Source: Diaporthe sp. PMI_573 (taxonomy: Eukaryota; Ascomycota; Sordariomycetes; Diaporthales; Diaporthaceae). Taken from it: a DNA stretch of 64,000 nt. How positions within the stretch are numbered: position 1 is the stretch's first letter; every line of letters starts with the position of its first letter. Made by a program: the position numbers and the translations under genes. The notes under the pieces are model-generated. The model was given only the letters and a program-made list of their open reading frames with translations, ran no database searches and was not told where the DNA came from. This document shows positions 1 to 10,770 of the stretch, piece after piece. The stretch is from positions 1 to 64,000 of the forward strand of contig JAJTUP010000051.1 of assembly GCA_021399435.1 (NCBI GenBank), read 5' to 3'.

Positions 1-1373
1 GTTTATGGTAAAGATTAGTAATTATACGAAGTCTTTTGGTGGTTTTTAAAGTTTGAGCTGTACCTTCTGTCTACAAAATTGATTCCAGTTTCTTTGTATG
101 TTATGAATTGTTGAACTGAGTTTCTTTCTATAGCTACCTGTAGGGCTGTACGAAGATCTGTGAAGAGGGCCTTGTATGTAGGCTTTTGATTAATTATGGC
201 TGGTTTTAATTCTAGTACTGCGTGGTATGCTTTAATTATTATTGTGTGAAGTGCTATTTTACCTTGGTATCCCTCTCCTAGGGCTCTTTATATAAGTTAT
301 AGTTTGTTTAAAAGGGTTTCTAAGACCTTTGGTAAGGTCTTGTCTGGGTTTTCTTTCCTTATTTACATAAATGACAAGGTTGTCTAGTCTGCCTAGTACT
401 AGCTGTAGTTTATTATTATGTTGAAGTATGTGTTTATAAGGTTATATACTTTGTCCTACCTCTTGTCTAGTCTAATGTGGTATATATAGAAGTCTTCTAT
501 ATAACTAGAGAGGATGTCTGGAAAGACTATATGGTATTGATCTTTAGTGATTTATAGTTATCTGTAATAACTAATAAAGATCCGTACCTTGTTGTATAAT
601 AGGTTGTAGGGCTTGCTAGTGTAGTTCCTGTCTTTTCTCTACCCCTTCTAGAAGGTAGATACTTGTTGAGGGTCTATTGGCTTATTGTGGATAATTTGAG
701 TTGAAGGTAGGTTGTATGGTGTATTATCTATATAGACTAAATGTGCTGTAAGCGCTGTATTATGTTGTTGTGGAAAATTGCCTACCTTTTGTATATATCT
801 TGTTCCCGGAGGTGTTTGTTGCGCGGCTTGTGTTTTAACGGTAGGTGCTTGAAGATTTTATAATGTCTCGTGCGACTATATTTAGGGTGGTGGTTTGATT
901 ATCTGTTATATATAGGCTGGCTCTGGCGCTTGTAGTAGGTAGTTTTCTACTACCTTCTCGGCTTTGATGAGTCGTAGAATCCGACTAGTATAGGGACCCC
1001 TTGATGTTAGGATTTCTCTTATCTCGATAATATTTAGGAGTACTTTTCTAAATATACGGCTTATTTTGTTAAATTAGTAGGTAGTCTACCCTTTAAAGTT
1101 ATTAACTAGAGACCCTAGTATGTTGGCTTTGCTTAGGTCTAGATGAATAATATTCATTATAACCTGTATAAAGTATGTGTTAATCTAGATGTTGGTTGGT
1201 AGGCCATCTAGGTTAATATCTGGATCCTAATACCTTGGATTTGTTATACTTTGCTATACTTTTAGTAATATTATGCTTCCCTTGCTTATCTCTTTATATA
1301 TTACTTGGTTCTAGCTACTTAAGCCTGCTGCTGTAGCCGAAGCTAATAGTTCTGGTGTATTAGAGGATAACAT
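1..1373 (-). pseudogene. Decayed retrotransposon gag-like frame, running off the left edge
   Basis: Read on the minus strand from an ATG at 1373, one frame can be followed with only scattered stops. It starts MLSSNTPELLASATAAGL and later contains segments such as AIINQKPTYKALFTDLRTAL (about 180-230). Nearly all interruptions are TAG or TAA where CAG or CAA would restore glutamine, which is what RIP produces. Single frame, long non-membrane protein, adjacent upstream LTR and AT-rich surroundings suggest a Copia- or Gypsy-type gag. I do not recognise the exact family, and pol is not in the window. Confident that it is decayed coding DNA; less sure of its class. Confidence 0.55.
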
Positions 1374-1684
1374 CTTGTGTGGTGTTTTTAGGTTGTTTAT
1401 AAGGTGTCCTCTTTATTATGTATTAGTATATACTGCTTCTTTTTAGTTGTATAAGGTCTTAGCTGTAGATATATTCTGTCTAGTGTTTAATATAGCAGCC
1501 TTGATTTGTGTAATTTTGAGAAGATTTTATCTTCTAGGGGTGTTCTCTCCCTTCCTGACTAGTGGGGAGGTTGAGATAGCCTCTGGGCTTTTAGTACAAG
1601 TGTGTGATTCTAGTTACTTCTATATCCTGTCTAGCATTCTATAGCTGCAACCATAGAGTCGTACCAGTACTCGTCTCTTTACTC

Positions 1685-1930
1685 TTGCTAATCTATAATT
1701 ATACCAAGCAATTACTAATTAGTGTTAAATAGCTTTTACCATATAGCGTAATGTATGTATGTACGTGTCTGTGTAATTAATTCTGAATTTGTTAATGTCT
1801 GTCTAAACTATAAAACAAGCAGGGAAGCTTGTACGTAGACCTAAGAGGTCTACATGTACTCCCTTGCTGGATTAGTCATCCTTCCTAGCCAATATGGCTA
1901 TGTGCGATCAGCCTCAGTGCTATTCCAACA
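1685..1930 (-). repeat. Probable 5' LTR of the left-edge retroelement
   Basis: On the minus strand the segment begins TGTTGGAATAGCACTGAGG at 1930, a start typical of fungal Copia LTRs. It is less AT-rich than its surroundings and lies just upstream of the gag-like frame that starts at 1373. It contains a short perfect inverted repeat around a tetraloop, about 1829-1852 (AGACCT/AGGTCT). The inner boundary is not certain; 1685 is a guess, and no second LTR is in the window to align with. Confidence 0.45.
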
Positions 1931-3800
1931 ATATTTACTATATAAGCTAGCTAGAGCCTTAGGTAGCAAGAAATTTAAAGAATTTAATAAGAAATATCTT
2001 AGACCTACTAGACTTAGAGGATAAATAAGCCAAATAGGAGCTAAAAGAAATTTAAGACTGTTAGAAAATTAGAAATACTATATATTATCTGGTAAAATAA
2101 AAAAGATAGCCTAGTAAATATAATTTATAGGTACCAAAAGATAAAATATTGGTAGATAAAACTATTATAAAATATTAAAAGGAAAGAAGATTAAAGTAAA
2201 ATTAAAAAAGAACCTAAGATTAGACTAGTAAAGGCTATAAAAAGTAGCTATAAATTAAATAATAACAGGCCTATAAAGGCTAGGATAGCTAGATAACTAG
2301 CTGATAAAGCTAATACTGGCTAGATAAGTATTAAAAGACCGACGAGAAAACTTAATGCTAGCCTAATAATAGAAAAATATTTCTAGATAAAGGCCTACCG
2401 AGAAGCTATTAAGTATTATATAAGTAGAGAAAGGTTTTAAAGATTAATATATTAAAATTAAGTATAAATAACCTTAGAAATATCTAGGTTAAGAGGAGAC
2501 TAAAAAGGTCTACAAAAAAGTAATATAAAAATATTATTGTTATAAACAGCCTCCTTCAGACCCCCAGACCCCTTCAGCCTCCTTCAGCCCCTTCAAAGCC
2601 CTTCCAGCCTCCCTCAGCCCCTATCCGCCTCCTTCAGAAAGAATAGGCTATCTATGCAAGCCTCTAGATATAAGTGGAGAAACCAGCTAGCCTAGCTTGG
2701 CAGAATCTTCTTATCGGAGTTATTCCTTCCGCCCTTTCCCATTTCTCTTTCTAGCCCCTGTTTTTCTCGAGTCATTATTCTCTCCGTCGGAGGAATATAC
2801 CTCTCCGAAGGTCCGAACCTTCTATGTATATATACCTAGCCTTTTCCTCTCAGATAGATAGTTAGTTCTCCAGTCAGATCAACTTTTTCCCTCCTACACC
2901 TAGCTTGCCTCCTCCTTCCTTGAATTTGTTCTCTGTGAGGTGTTGAAGAATATCTTGACTACAGCCTTACTATGTCCCTCTACCCTTAGCCCTCTGCCCT
3001 TAATCTAGGTGTTTTTAACAATTATTATCCTTGCTTTTAAAAAAAACTAAATCCTCTCTATTAGTATATATTATTAAGCTACTGTTTTTCTAAATAATTA
3101 AGGAGGGAGAGCCGTCTATATTTTATACATTATTTTCTATAGTAATAGCAGAAAACCCTTTAGCTAGGCCTTAAAAGTATTATCTATAATCTATAAAACC
3201 TTTACAAAAATTCCTTAAATTAAGGTATATTAAATTGAAAATCTATTATTAGCTAGAACTAGGCATGGTATATTATAGTAAGTATTAACTAAATTTCTTA
3301 AGATGTTCTTGTAAAAATTGTCTACTAAGTTAGCCAAACCAAACCATATTAGATAAAGCGGGTATAAATTAGCCAGGGCCTATAATTAAAAGACACTAAT
3401 CTCTATAATAGCCAATTTCTAAATAGCTTAGTATATAATTTTATCTTAAAGTATAGGGGATTTATATTTATAATATTAATCTATTTCTTTTTCTTGCTTT
3501 TCTATAAATTATCCTTATATTTAGGGTGTTTTACTATTTCTTAAAATACTAGAGTACTATTAGGCTTATTTATAGACAGGTTTATTAGAGTTTAGGCTAG
3601 GCAAACCTATAAAATTAATTGCTAGTTCTTCTATACTATTAATAGTAGAGAATCTATAATCTAGACAATTTTTTACAAAATAGCCTTTATTAAATAAAAA
3701 TTAGAAATTAACCTAATAATTAAAAACTTACCCTATAATAGTTAATAAAAATAATATAAATAGAAAACAAATTATTTATTATTATATAAGATAAATAATA
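1931..3800. other. AT-rich RIP-degraded DNA with a CCTTCAG-rich GC island
   Basis: Most of this stretch is very AT-rich and has no usable reading frame. From about 2550 to 3010 base composition becomes normal. It opens with a degenerate run of CCTTCAG/CCTCAG units (2552-2636) that would read as a Pro/Ser/Gln-rich peptide. A pyrimidine-rich segment with a TATA-like TATATATACC (about 2826) follows. This looks like an LTR or regulatory piece of another retroelement that escaped mutation, but no partner copy exists here to prove it. Confidence 0.4.
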
Positions 3801-4039
3801 TGTGGATAGGTGTTGATAGGTCTATAGTGAATAGGTCTGTAAGTGAATAGTGGAGGGCCCGTGGCTACCGCGGGGCCTGCACTATAAAGGGTTGTCGCCC
3901 TACGGGCGTGGCTTCGCCACACCATTCGAAGCAACAACCAACCCACATCTAGACTTAATGGAATACCCATTCGGTCTGCACTCTCCTTTTCTCTTCGCTA
4001 ACACTTCTTTCTATCGTATACGATAAAGCTCAACCAACA
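3801..4039 (+). repeat. Solo LTR, 239 bp, with 5-bp target duplication
   Basis: Begins TGTGGATAGG and ends CAACCAACA, so it has TG...CA ends. It is flanked by TAATA on the left and TAATG on the right; the one difference is a RIP-type transition. Its middle is GC-rich and holds a strong hairpin, GTGGC-TTCG-CCAC type, at about 3908-3920. No internal retroelement coding sequence adjoins it on either side, so it is best read as a solo LTR left by recombination. The strand is arbitrary, since TG...CA ends are symmetric. Confidence 0.55.
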
Positions 4040-5305
4040 TAATGCTTTATAATATATTAGTTATACTAAAAGCTTTTTAAATTAGTTACTATATAAAATA
4101 TATTCTCCTATAGAGAGAGTATAGTTTTCTTAAATCTCTTTAGAAAACTATATATATAGGCCTTATAAAAAGCTTAAGACTAAATTACCTAGCTTTAAAA
4201 CTATATCCTCTTATTTTATCTAGACAGATTGTATAAAACTTAGACAATATTTATAAAGCTATCTAAAATATACTACTAGCTAGAAGGTATTATATATTTA
4301 ACAGCCTTAGTAGATATATATAACTATATATATTCTATAGTTAAGGTAGAAAGATTTTAGAGAATTTAAGATATTTTTAGGAGCCTACTCTTACTTAGAT
4401 CCTCTAATAAGGAGATAATATTTATAGCTACCTTATATTAAATTTAAGAAATTTATAAAATAGTAGTATATTACTTATTAGCTACCTTAAAGAATCTATC
4501 TTAAGTTACTATTAAGATATTGCTTAATTTAAAAAAGGATAATTCTAAAAAAGAAATAGTAATATAGAGGTTAAAAATAAAGCTGGTATAATTATTACTA
4601 GACCCCTTAGAATTTAAACCTAATAAAGCAGAGTATCCTTTAGACAGGCTATTCTAGCCTTATAAGAAAGATAATTATAAAGAGTCTAAAAAATTAAAAA
4701 AGTTAAAAGAAGATAAATAAAAGAAAGAAAAAGCTAGAGGCCTATAAGAAGGCCGAAAGATAGAATTGATACTACCTAACAAAAATACCTATAACTAAAT
4801 CTAATTACAAGACTCTTTAAAAGAAAAAAACTCCCTACCTAATAATAAATTAGGCAAAAAGCCCTCAAATAAACCAGACAAGTAAGATATAATAAAGATA
4901 TTAAAAAGATATTATAAAAATTACTTAAAGCAGTAAGTAGAAAAAAGGCTATAGTAATGGCTTTAAAAAGTTGTAAAATATAAATTAGAGGAAGAAAAAG
5001 TTAAAAGCAGCCTGGCTGGCAAGCTATTTAAACTATACTACCTGGTAAGTATAGCGATAAACGGGTCTTAAAGAAATTAAGACCGTTTAGTAAATTATCA
5101 GAAATAGTAACTTAAAGATATCCCTAAAAGCTGTATAAAAGCCGTAATTAACGGCCTAGGGACAGGCCTCCGGGAAGAAGGCACAATTATAACGCCTAGG
5201 CTAAAGCTATATAGAAGCCCCGGCAAAAGGCCCCGACAGAAGGGCCTAAAGCCCCTATGTCTAGAAAAGGGCCCGAAGCCTCTACGTCTCAGTCTAGAGG
5301 GGGGC
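4040..5305. other. RIP-degraded DNA, no gene
   Basis: AT-rich sequence with many TA dinucleotides and no reading frame of substance. A GC-richer patch at 5139-5300 has GGCC-rich words. Translated on the plus strand it gives a basic, Pro/Lys/Arg-rich stretch between stops, which could be a remnant of a nucleic-acid-binding gag tail. I cannot support more than transposon debris. Confidence 0.5.
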
Positions 5306-5395
5306 AAGAATCAGTCTTATACCAGACCTACACCTAATATACGTATTGGCCTTCCCAGTTTACCAGACCATCATGCCTAGTACAGAGCCTATAAC
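5306..5395 (+). repeat. Isolated copy of the Copia LTR tail module
   Basis: About 90 bp matching 9980-10064, the last part of the 3' LTR, with mostly transition differences; both carry the words CTACACCTAATAT and TTGGCCTTCC. The upstream LTR core is absent here. It is therefore a truncated fragment or a separately mobile module. Confidence 0.55.
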
Positions 5396-5905
5396 ATTTA
5401 GCCTATTATAATTATAAAACTAATACTATAATATAAGTCAGCCTAATATATATATCTAAGGCCATATTAAGCTTTTTTTATAGCTATAGTTAAAACAGAC
5501 TACTAGATAAGTTAATTATAATCTACTATATCGACTATCGACTATTTGTATTTGTTTGAGTTCCTCTATTTAGCTGGAAACCATAGTTAGTGTCCTAGAA
5601 GGACAAGACAAAATTAAAAAAACAACAGTAATTTTTGCTATGCAGGACTTTTCACAGTGACTTTGTAATCTTCTGCAAACCTGTCTGTAGTCGTAGTTAG
5701 AAGCCGCCCGCTATTCTACGCTAGAAGCCGTAGTGTTGGGCCGTGCCTAGTCTGTTCGCGCTGGTGCTGTTGATAAGCCGTCAGCCTATCAAGGTTGAAG
5801 CTATTACGGGCCGCGAGCAACCTAGTCTAACGCCATCAAGCACTATGTGAAAGTACCATCGCCGTGTGACTCAGGCCTTCCACACACGAACACAAGTTGG
5901 CCAAA
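5396..5905. other. Upstream region of the island gene
   Basis: AT-rich until about 5540, then normal in composition. Two related words, TTAGAAGCCGC (about 5698) and CTAGAAGCCGT (about 5721), are repeated. An open frame at 5847 overlaps the start of the next gene in another frame and is not favoured. No clear promoter element was recognised. Confidence 0.35.
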
Positions 5906-6432
5906 ATGGGCGATGATAAAAGCAGCCATTGCCCCGAAGGTTCTGGCTCTGCTCAAATACACCCATCTGGCGAAACTGAGCGATACGACCTTGTTCCGCA
6001 AGACCACACAAAAGCAATCATTCAGCCTGCCGCGCCACCGAAGCCGAGACGACAGTCAAGCTTGAACCAGTGCACACGTCCACTGATCGAGTTCACAGCT
6101 GCGGTTAGAACAGACTGCAGGTAAGGCAACCACATTCCATTGTCTGGATGCGTGGACCTGACAGCTCTGCAGCCACAGAAATAGACTTTGACTATAACGA
6201 GCAAGTCCGTGCCGATACAAGGACATCGTTTGCAAAGGCGAAGGAGCACAACGACGAGGGACCTCGCATAACCAAACAGATCAACATATTCATTACCACC
6301 TTGGAGAAGTTTAAGGACTATTCTGAACAAATAAACCAGCTCATTACTCTCAAAACAACGATTAAAAACAACAAGTCAAGGAGAGGAAAGAGGGCAGCCG
6401 AGGATAGAAAGCGTTTCTTTAACAAGATTTAA
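5906..6432 (+). CDS. Hypothetical protein inside the RIP island, two exons
   Basis: Exons 5906-6120 and 6165-6432 join in frame across a 44-bp intron with a GTAAGG donor and a GACAG acceptor. They give a protein of about 160 residues beginning MGDDKSSHCPEG. The first half is polar and Pro-rich. The second half is helical and charged: IDFDYNEQ, then a long amphipathic stretch, ending in a basic tail (KNNKSRRGKRAAEDRKRFF) that could be a nuclear signal. No known domain is recognised. The DNA is not RIP-mutated although it sits among degraded repeats. A degraded relative of exon 2 lies just downstream at about 6555-6830. It could be a lineage-specific gene or the tail of a mobile-element gene. 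Confidence 0.45.
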
Positions 6433-6554
6433 CATTTAAAACCTCATTACAGAAATATCACATAGTTGAATATAAATCAGTTAAAAACACACAATTATAG
6501 GTCTTTTACCCTTATACCCAGGAGGGATAATCTACTATATAGATATATATTCTA

Positions 6555-6830
6555 ATAGCATTACTAGAAATAGCTATAAAAATAGACTTTAACTATAATA
6601 AGTAAGTCTATAATAAGGTAACGGCAGCTATTATATTAGAGTACCCTAACGAGAACTAATTAATAATATTAATAAAAATAGATATGTTTATTAGTATACT
6701 AAGAACCTATAAGATCTATTCTAAATAGATCGAGGAGCTTCTAGCTATTAAATTAAGAATTAATAATAAAAAGCTAATTAAGAAATAGAAGTAGAACAAT
6801 ATAAATAGATAGCTAGACAAGGTTTATTAA
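6555..6830 (+). pseudogene. RIP-degraded tandem relative of exon 2 of the gene at 5906
   Basis: The segment aligns with 6180-6430. For example, AATAGACTTTGACTATAACG in the upstream copy corresponds to AATAGACTTTAACTATAATA here, and the IDFDYNEQ peptide becomes IDFNYNK followed by a stop. Downstream flanks also match: a TCTTTTACCCTTATACCCAG-like word at about 6502 against 6922. The duplicated unit is therefore about 420 bp and covers exon 2 plus the 3' flank, not exon 1. Several in-frame stops make it non-functional. Confidence 0.6.
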
Positions 6831-6839
6831 AATAATTAA

Positions 6840-7379
6840 ACACTAGTGTAATAGCTTCTAAATATACGTGGTAGCAAAGTATATATAGTTAAATAAAATT
6901 AATTGAAAAATATAATGATAGATCTTTTAACCTTATATCAAGGAGGGATTAAAGTTAACTATATACTTAGATATAGGCTATAATATTTACTTAAGAAGAT
7001 TTTTCTTAAAAGCTTATATAACTTTATAAGTGTTTAAAGAATCTTTAGAAAGTATATATTAATATAAATATTAAGGGAAAGATATATTAACTAAAACTAT
7101 AGCTATAAGATTAATTTTATATAGAGACTATATTAAGACTATTTTAGTTTTTATTATATAATTAATTATATTATTATTAGTTTTAGGCTACTAGTATTAA
7201 TAGTTTATAATATTATTAAAAATAATTTTACTATCTTTATTTATATAGCTATTATAAGGCTATTAATTTTTTTAGACTATATATTATAGAGAATTATATT
7301 CTAAACCTACTATTATTAATATTTTTCTTTTTAAAAATACTAGGTATTTAAGTGTTTACGGCTTCGGCCATACTATGTT
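6840..7379. other. AT-rich degraded DNA
   Basis: After the matching 3' flank, which ends near 6960, the sequence is strongly AT-rich with no frame and no recognisable feature. A short normal-composition word with GGCTTCGGCC at about 7361 could form a small hairpin. Confidence 0.4.
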
Positions 7380-7420
7380 TTTTATTAACTATGTATTAGT
7401 CTGTCTGCTGTCTATTTAAC

Positions 7421-7610
7421 CTTCTGACTGCTCTTCCCTAAGCTTATGCATAAAGTCGACAACGGCTTTATACATCTACTCGTGCTTCTCCTCCAGCGGG
7501 ACCTTAAATCCTGCCTGTTTTCTCTTACCCTTTAATATCTTTCTAATCTTTTCAGAAAGATCTGGGTATTTAACAATAAAGTAATATATCTAGAGTAGTA
7601 GAAGCTCTGT
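7421..7610 (-). pseudogene. Decayed coding fragment of unknown family
   Basis: On the minus strand, one frame from about 7610 down to 7421 reads a protein-like sequence with YPDLSEKIRKILKGKRKQAG, then KVPLEEKHE, a TAG stop, and MYKAVVDFMHKLREEQSEG with a terminal stop. Normal codon composition and the single TAG in place of CAG suggest a recently broken gene end. The family is not recognised. The fragment abuts the start of the LTR at 7608. Confidence 0.35.
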
Positions 7611-8623
7611 TATTAAACAGAAACGCTTGTATAGGCGCTGCACGCAAGGAGTTACCCTAGACTTGGCACTAGATTTTCGCTATATGCCTATAGGGTGTAC
7701 ACGCTGGTAGATAAGTTTGGTAGCCGTGAGTTGATTTTTTAGGCTATTTTAAGACCCTAACTTCGTACCTCTGTATTCCCCTTATTTCTTACCTAAAAAG
7801 CATATAACTTAGTTCATTAGATAGCCTGATTTCTAAAGTTTATCTATATTTAGTTTAGTTACTATCAGGGTTAGGGTTGGCTAGTTATTTAAAGTCAAAG
7901 ATAGTGGGTCCGAGGGCCGAATTTTCCAGCCTCACTATTCCTGTACTAGAGCTAACCCCCGCATACCTATAGATAAGATAATATTGGAGGGACTATAAGG
8001 AGGGCTGATAGAAGCTTACTCGAATTCAATATAAATATAATAATCACACTAAACCTTTGTAGGGTCTAGAGGTAACCTGTAGGGTTTATGTTAGTAATAT
8101 GGTATAGAGGTAATACTTGACTACTTAGTATAAGATATGATGATTCTACAAGTATGATCACTAGCTGTGAGGCTATCTAGTTATTAGACTAAATACTTAG
8201 ATTAATGACTGAAGAGTCTATTCTATAAAAGCTATCTACTATAGTGATAACTATATCCTTATATATTCCAACTCTTTAGTAGCTTGCTAGCTTATAAGGC
8301 AAGCTAGTAATCTATAGTATAAGGCTTGACGATCTACTTATCAAGTTAGCTCGCTAGGCTTATAAGCAAGTATTACGAGCCTAACCCTAACCCTGGGTTT
8401 TGGCTAATCTCGTGACTCTACACCCTAGTGCTAAACAGCTTGTGTTATGGTATCCTATCCGGGTTGTCTGGGTCACTCAAACGGGTCCCCTTGCCGCCAA
8501 ACGTGTTGGTTCATAACAATAAAGTTGTCCAGACCATTTTTAATTGTTCGAATTCGCCTCAGTGCACCTTACTACAACCCTGCCGTATACACACACACTG
8601 CTGAAGGCACCAACCTTCAGAAG
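7608..8623 (+). repeat. Copia-type LTR copy (upstream), split by a nested element
   Basis: Aligns with 9463-9985 from TGTTA through the shared words ACTTGGCACT, CTTATTTCTTACCTAAAAAG and GTTAGGGTTGG, to CTTCAGAAG. The alignment is broken after position 8030 by a 483-bp insertion and resumes at 8524. It ends where the LTR core ends and lacks the 85-bp tail module seen at 9980-10064. Differences from the downstream copy are mainly RIP transitions. Confidence 0.7.
8036..8518 (+). mobile_element. Nested insertion, likely a solo LTR, with ATAAA target duplication
   Basis: The sequence interrupting the LTR is bounded by ATAAA at 8031-8035 and again at 8519-8523; the uninterrupted LTR has GCAAAG there, and RIP of GCA to ATA explains the difference. 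The insert starts TATAAT (a RIP product of TGTAAT is plausible) and ends ATAACA, so TG...CA ends are likely. It contains two CCCTAA units at 8382-8397 but is not a telomere. No coding sequence is seen. Confidence 0.55.
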
Positions 8624-8639
8624 CTATATATTTAGTTAC

Positions 8640-9462
8640 CTAAACTAGGCCTAATATAAGCTTTCTGGTCTAGTGGTTAGCTAGGGCTTTCCAGGCTTCT
8701 AAGCTTCAGCACCTATCTACTACTCAGAACCTATTTAAGTACCTAAATAGCTATTGTCGCCTTGCTATTAGGTATTTTATAAAGGGCCTAAAAAACCCTC
8801 TATAGAACTCTCTTTTAGAGCCTATAGGCTATTTAGATAGCAACTATGCTAGAGATAAGGCCTCCTTAAAGTTAACCTACAGGTATATATTTACCCTAGG
8901 TAGGGGGCCTATTTTTTTGGAAATCAAAGCGAGGAAGTACTATAGTGTTATCTATGCTAGAGGCTGAATTTATAGAGCTTATAGAAGCTACTAGGGAAAT
9001 CTAGTAGCTTCGTAGGCTCTATATAGAGCTGAATAGGCCTATCTCTAGGCCTACTATTTTTTACGGAGATAATACAGGCGCTATCTCCACCGCTAAGGAC
9101 CCCTCACACTACTAAAGAACTAAGCACACCCTTCTAAGGTACTACTACCTACGTGCTGAAGTTTAGAAGGGGACCCTCGAGGTTAAATACCTAGAGACTA
9201 GTAAAATGGTAGTAGACGGGCTAACTAAAGCCCTACCGGCACCTAAATTTCAGGTGTTTCTAGGCTAGCTTGGCCTAGTAGAGTTAGTGGATTAAAAGGG
9301 GGGCCTATAGGGCCCTCTAGCTACTATTTCTTTAGTAGTAGATAGATTTCTTTTAGAAGGGTTTTCTTTCTAGGGGGCTTTTCTTTTTCTCTTATATTTC
9401 TATTTAGAGTAAGGGTTAAATACTATAGGCCTATTTTAAGCCTATATCTTTAATAGAAGGGG
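8640..9462 (+). pseudogene. Ty1/Copia pol remnant: RNase H end and polypurine tract
   Basis: From about 8925 a plus-strand frame shows the Copia RNase H hallmarks in order: an EAEFIEL-like motif, LRRLYIELNRP, YGDNTGAI (the D of the active site), RTKHTLLRYY, and GLTKALPAPKFQVF at the C-terminus. In-frame TAG codons stand where glutamine or tryptophan is expected. Just before the downstream LTR lies AATAGAAGGGG (9452-9462), a good polypurine tract. Reverse transcriptase, integrase and gag are missing or unrecognisable between 8640 and 8920, so the element is a deleted relic. Confidence 0.75.
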
Positions 9463-10064
9463 TGTTAATCGGAAACGCTTGTATAGGCACTACACATAAG
9501 GAGTTACCCTAGACTTGGCACTATTTCGGCTAAGTGCCTATGGGGCGTGTACGCTGGCAGATGAGTTTGGTGGCCGTGAGTCGATTTTTTGGGCTGTTTT
9601 AAGACCCTAACTTCATACCTCTACATTCCCCTTATTTCTTACCTAAAAAGCATGTAACTTAGTTTATTAGATAGCCTGATTTCTGAAGTTTATCTGTATT
9701 TAGTTTGGTTACTGTTAGGGTTAGGGTTGGCTGGTTATTTAAAGCCAAAGATAGTAGGTCTGAAGGGCGAATTTTCCAGCCTCACTATTCCTGCACCAGA
9801 GCCAACCCCCGCGTGCCCGCGGATGAGACGATGTCGGAGGGACTGTGAGGAGGGCTGACAGAAGCCCACTCAAATTCAATGCAAAGTTGTCCAGACCACT
9901 CACATGCCGTCCCAATTCGCCTCAGTGCACCTTACTACGACCCTGCCACACACACATTGCTGAAGGCACAAACCTTCAGAAGTCTTATACCATACCTACA
10001 CCTAATATAGGTGTTGGCCTTCCTAGTTTACCGGACTATTGTACCTAGTGCAGAGCTTGTAACA
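9463..10064 (+). repeat. 3' LTR of the Copia relic, 602 bp
   Basis: Starts TGTTAATCGG right after the polypurine tract and ends GCTTGTAACA, giving TG...CA ends. It is the least RIP-damaged copy in the window and serves as reference for the copies at 7608, 16580 and 17235. The last 85 bp form a tail module absent from those three copies but present alone at 5306. Confidence 0.75.
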
Positions 10065-10770
10065 TAAAACCGCGAAATAAAGAAATATAAGAGAAGCTTA
10101 TAGAAGTATATTTAGATAAAGAAGATAAAATTATAAAATATAGAAGACTTTATACCTATACTTTAAAAGAAATAGATAGTACAATTATAGTTATTTAAGT
10201 CTCTTAAAAGTATTAGCTACCTATAAGAATATATTAGGCTAGGGAAGAAATAATAAAGAGAAGTTAAAGGGGGCATTAAAAAAAGGCTTTAAGTTAAATA
10301 AATAAATAATCTAGAGTTTATTTATTTATTATTCTAGACTTACTATAGAGAATATACCGTTTTTGGGCTGTCAACTTATTATGTATAAAGTAGTTGCTCA
10401 AAGGCTTAGCGTGGGTGAGGCTATAAGTCTTAATGTTCAGCGAGTTAGGTAGTTTAATTGCGTGATGTAACTTTATGACCGCGTGAAGGATATGAGGAAA
10501 TAGTCGGGGCGTGAATACCGAGATATTGTTCTACAATAGCTTCGATCTGGATTAGAAGCTACCTTCTATCTTTGACTGTAGGTTAAGCACATAATTAAAC
10601 ATGTGTTCTTATGCTTGAGTCCTGCTGTGCTTAAGTGCTTCAAACATGACAAATATGTAGTCTTCGGAAGATTGGGGCAACGAAGCTTGTAAAGCCTCTA
10701 AGAATTTATATAGTCCACAGCGCTGGGATATTTAAAGAACAATGAGTCTATACCTTTGAGCCGACGCCCT
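10065..10770. other. Transition from RIP island to gene space
   Basis: AT-rich until about 10360, then normal composition. This is the downstream region of the TRK gene, which ends at 10771 on the minus strand. No gene, RNA or repeat was recognised. Confidence 0.4.

Noticed and set aside
8381..8398. CCCTAA units like telomere repeats
   Set aside because: Only two units, inside a nested element; the LTRs also have two TTAGGG units. No array.
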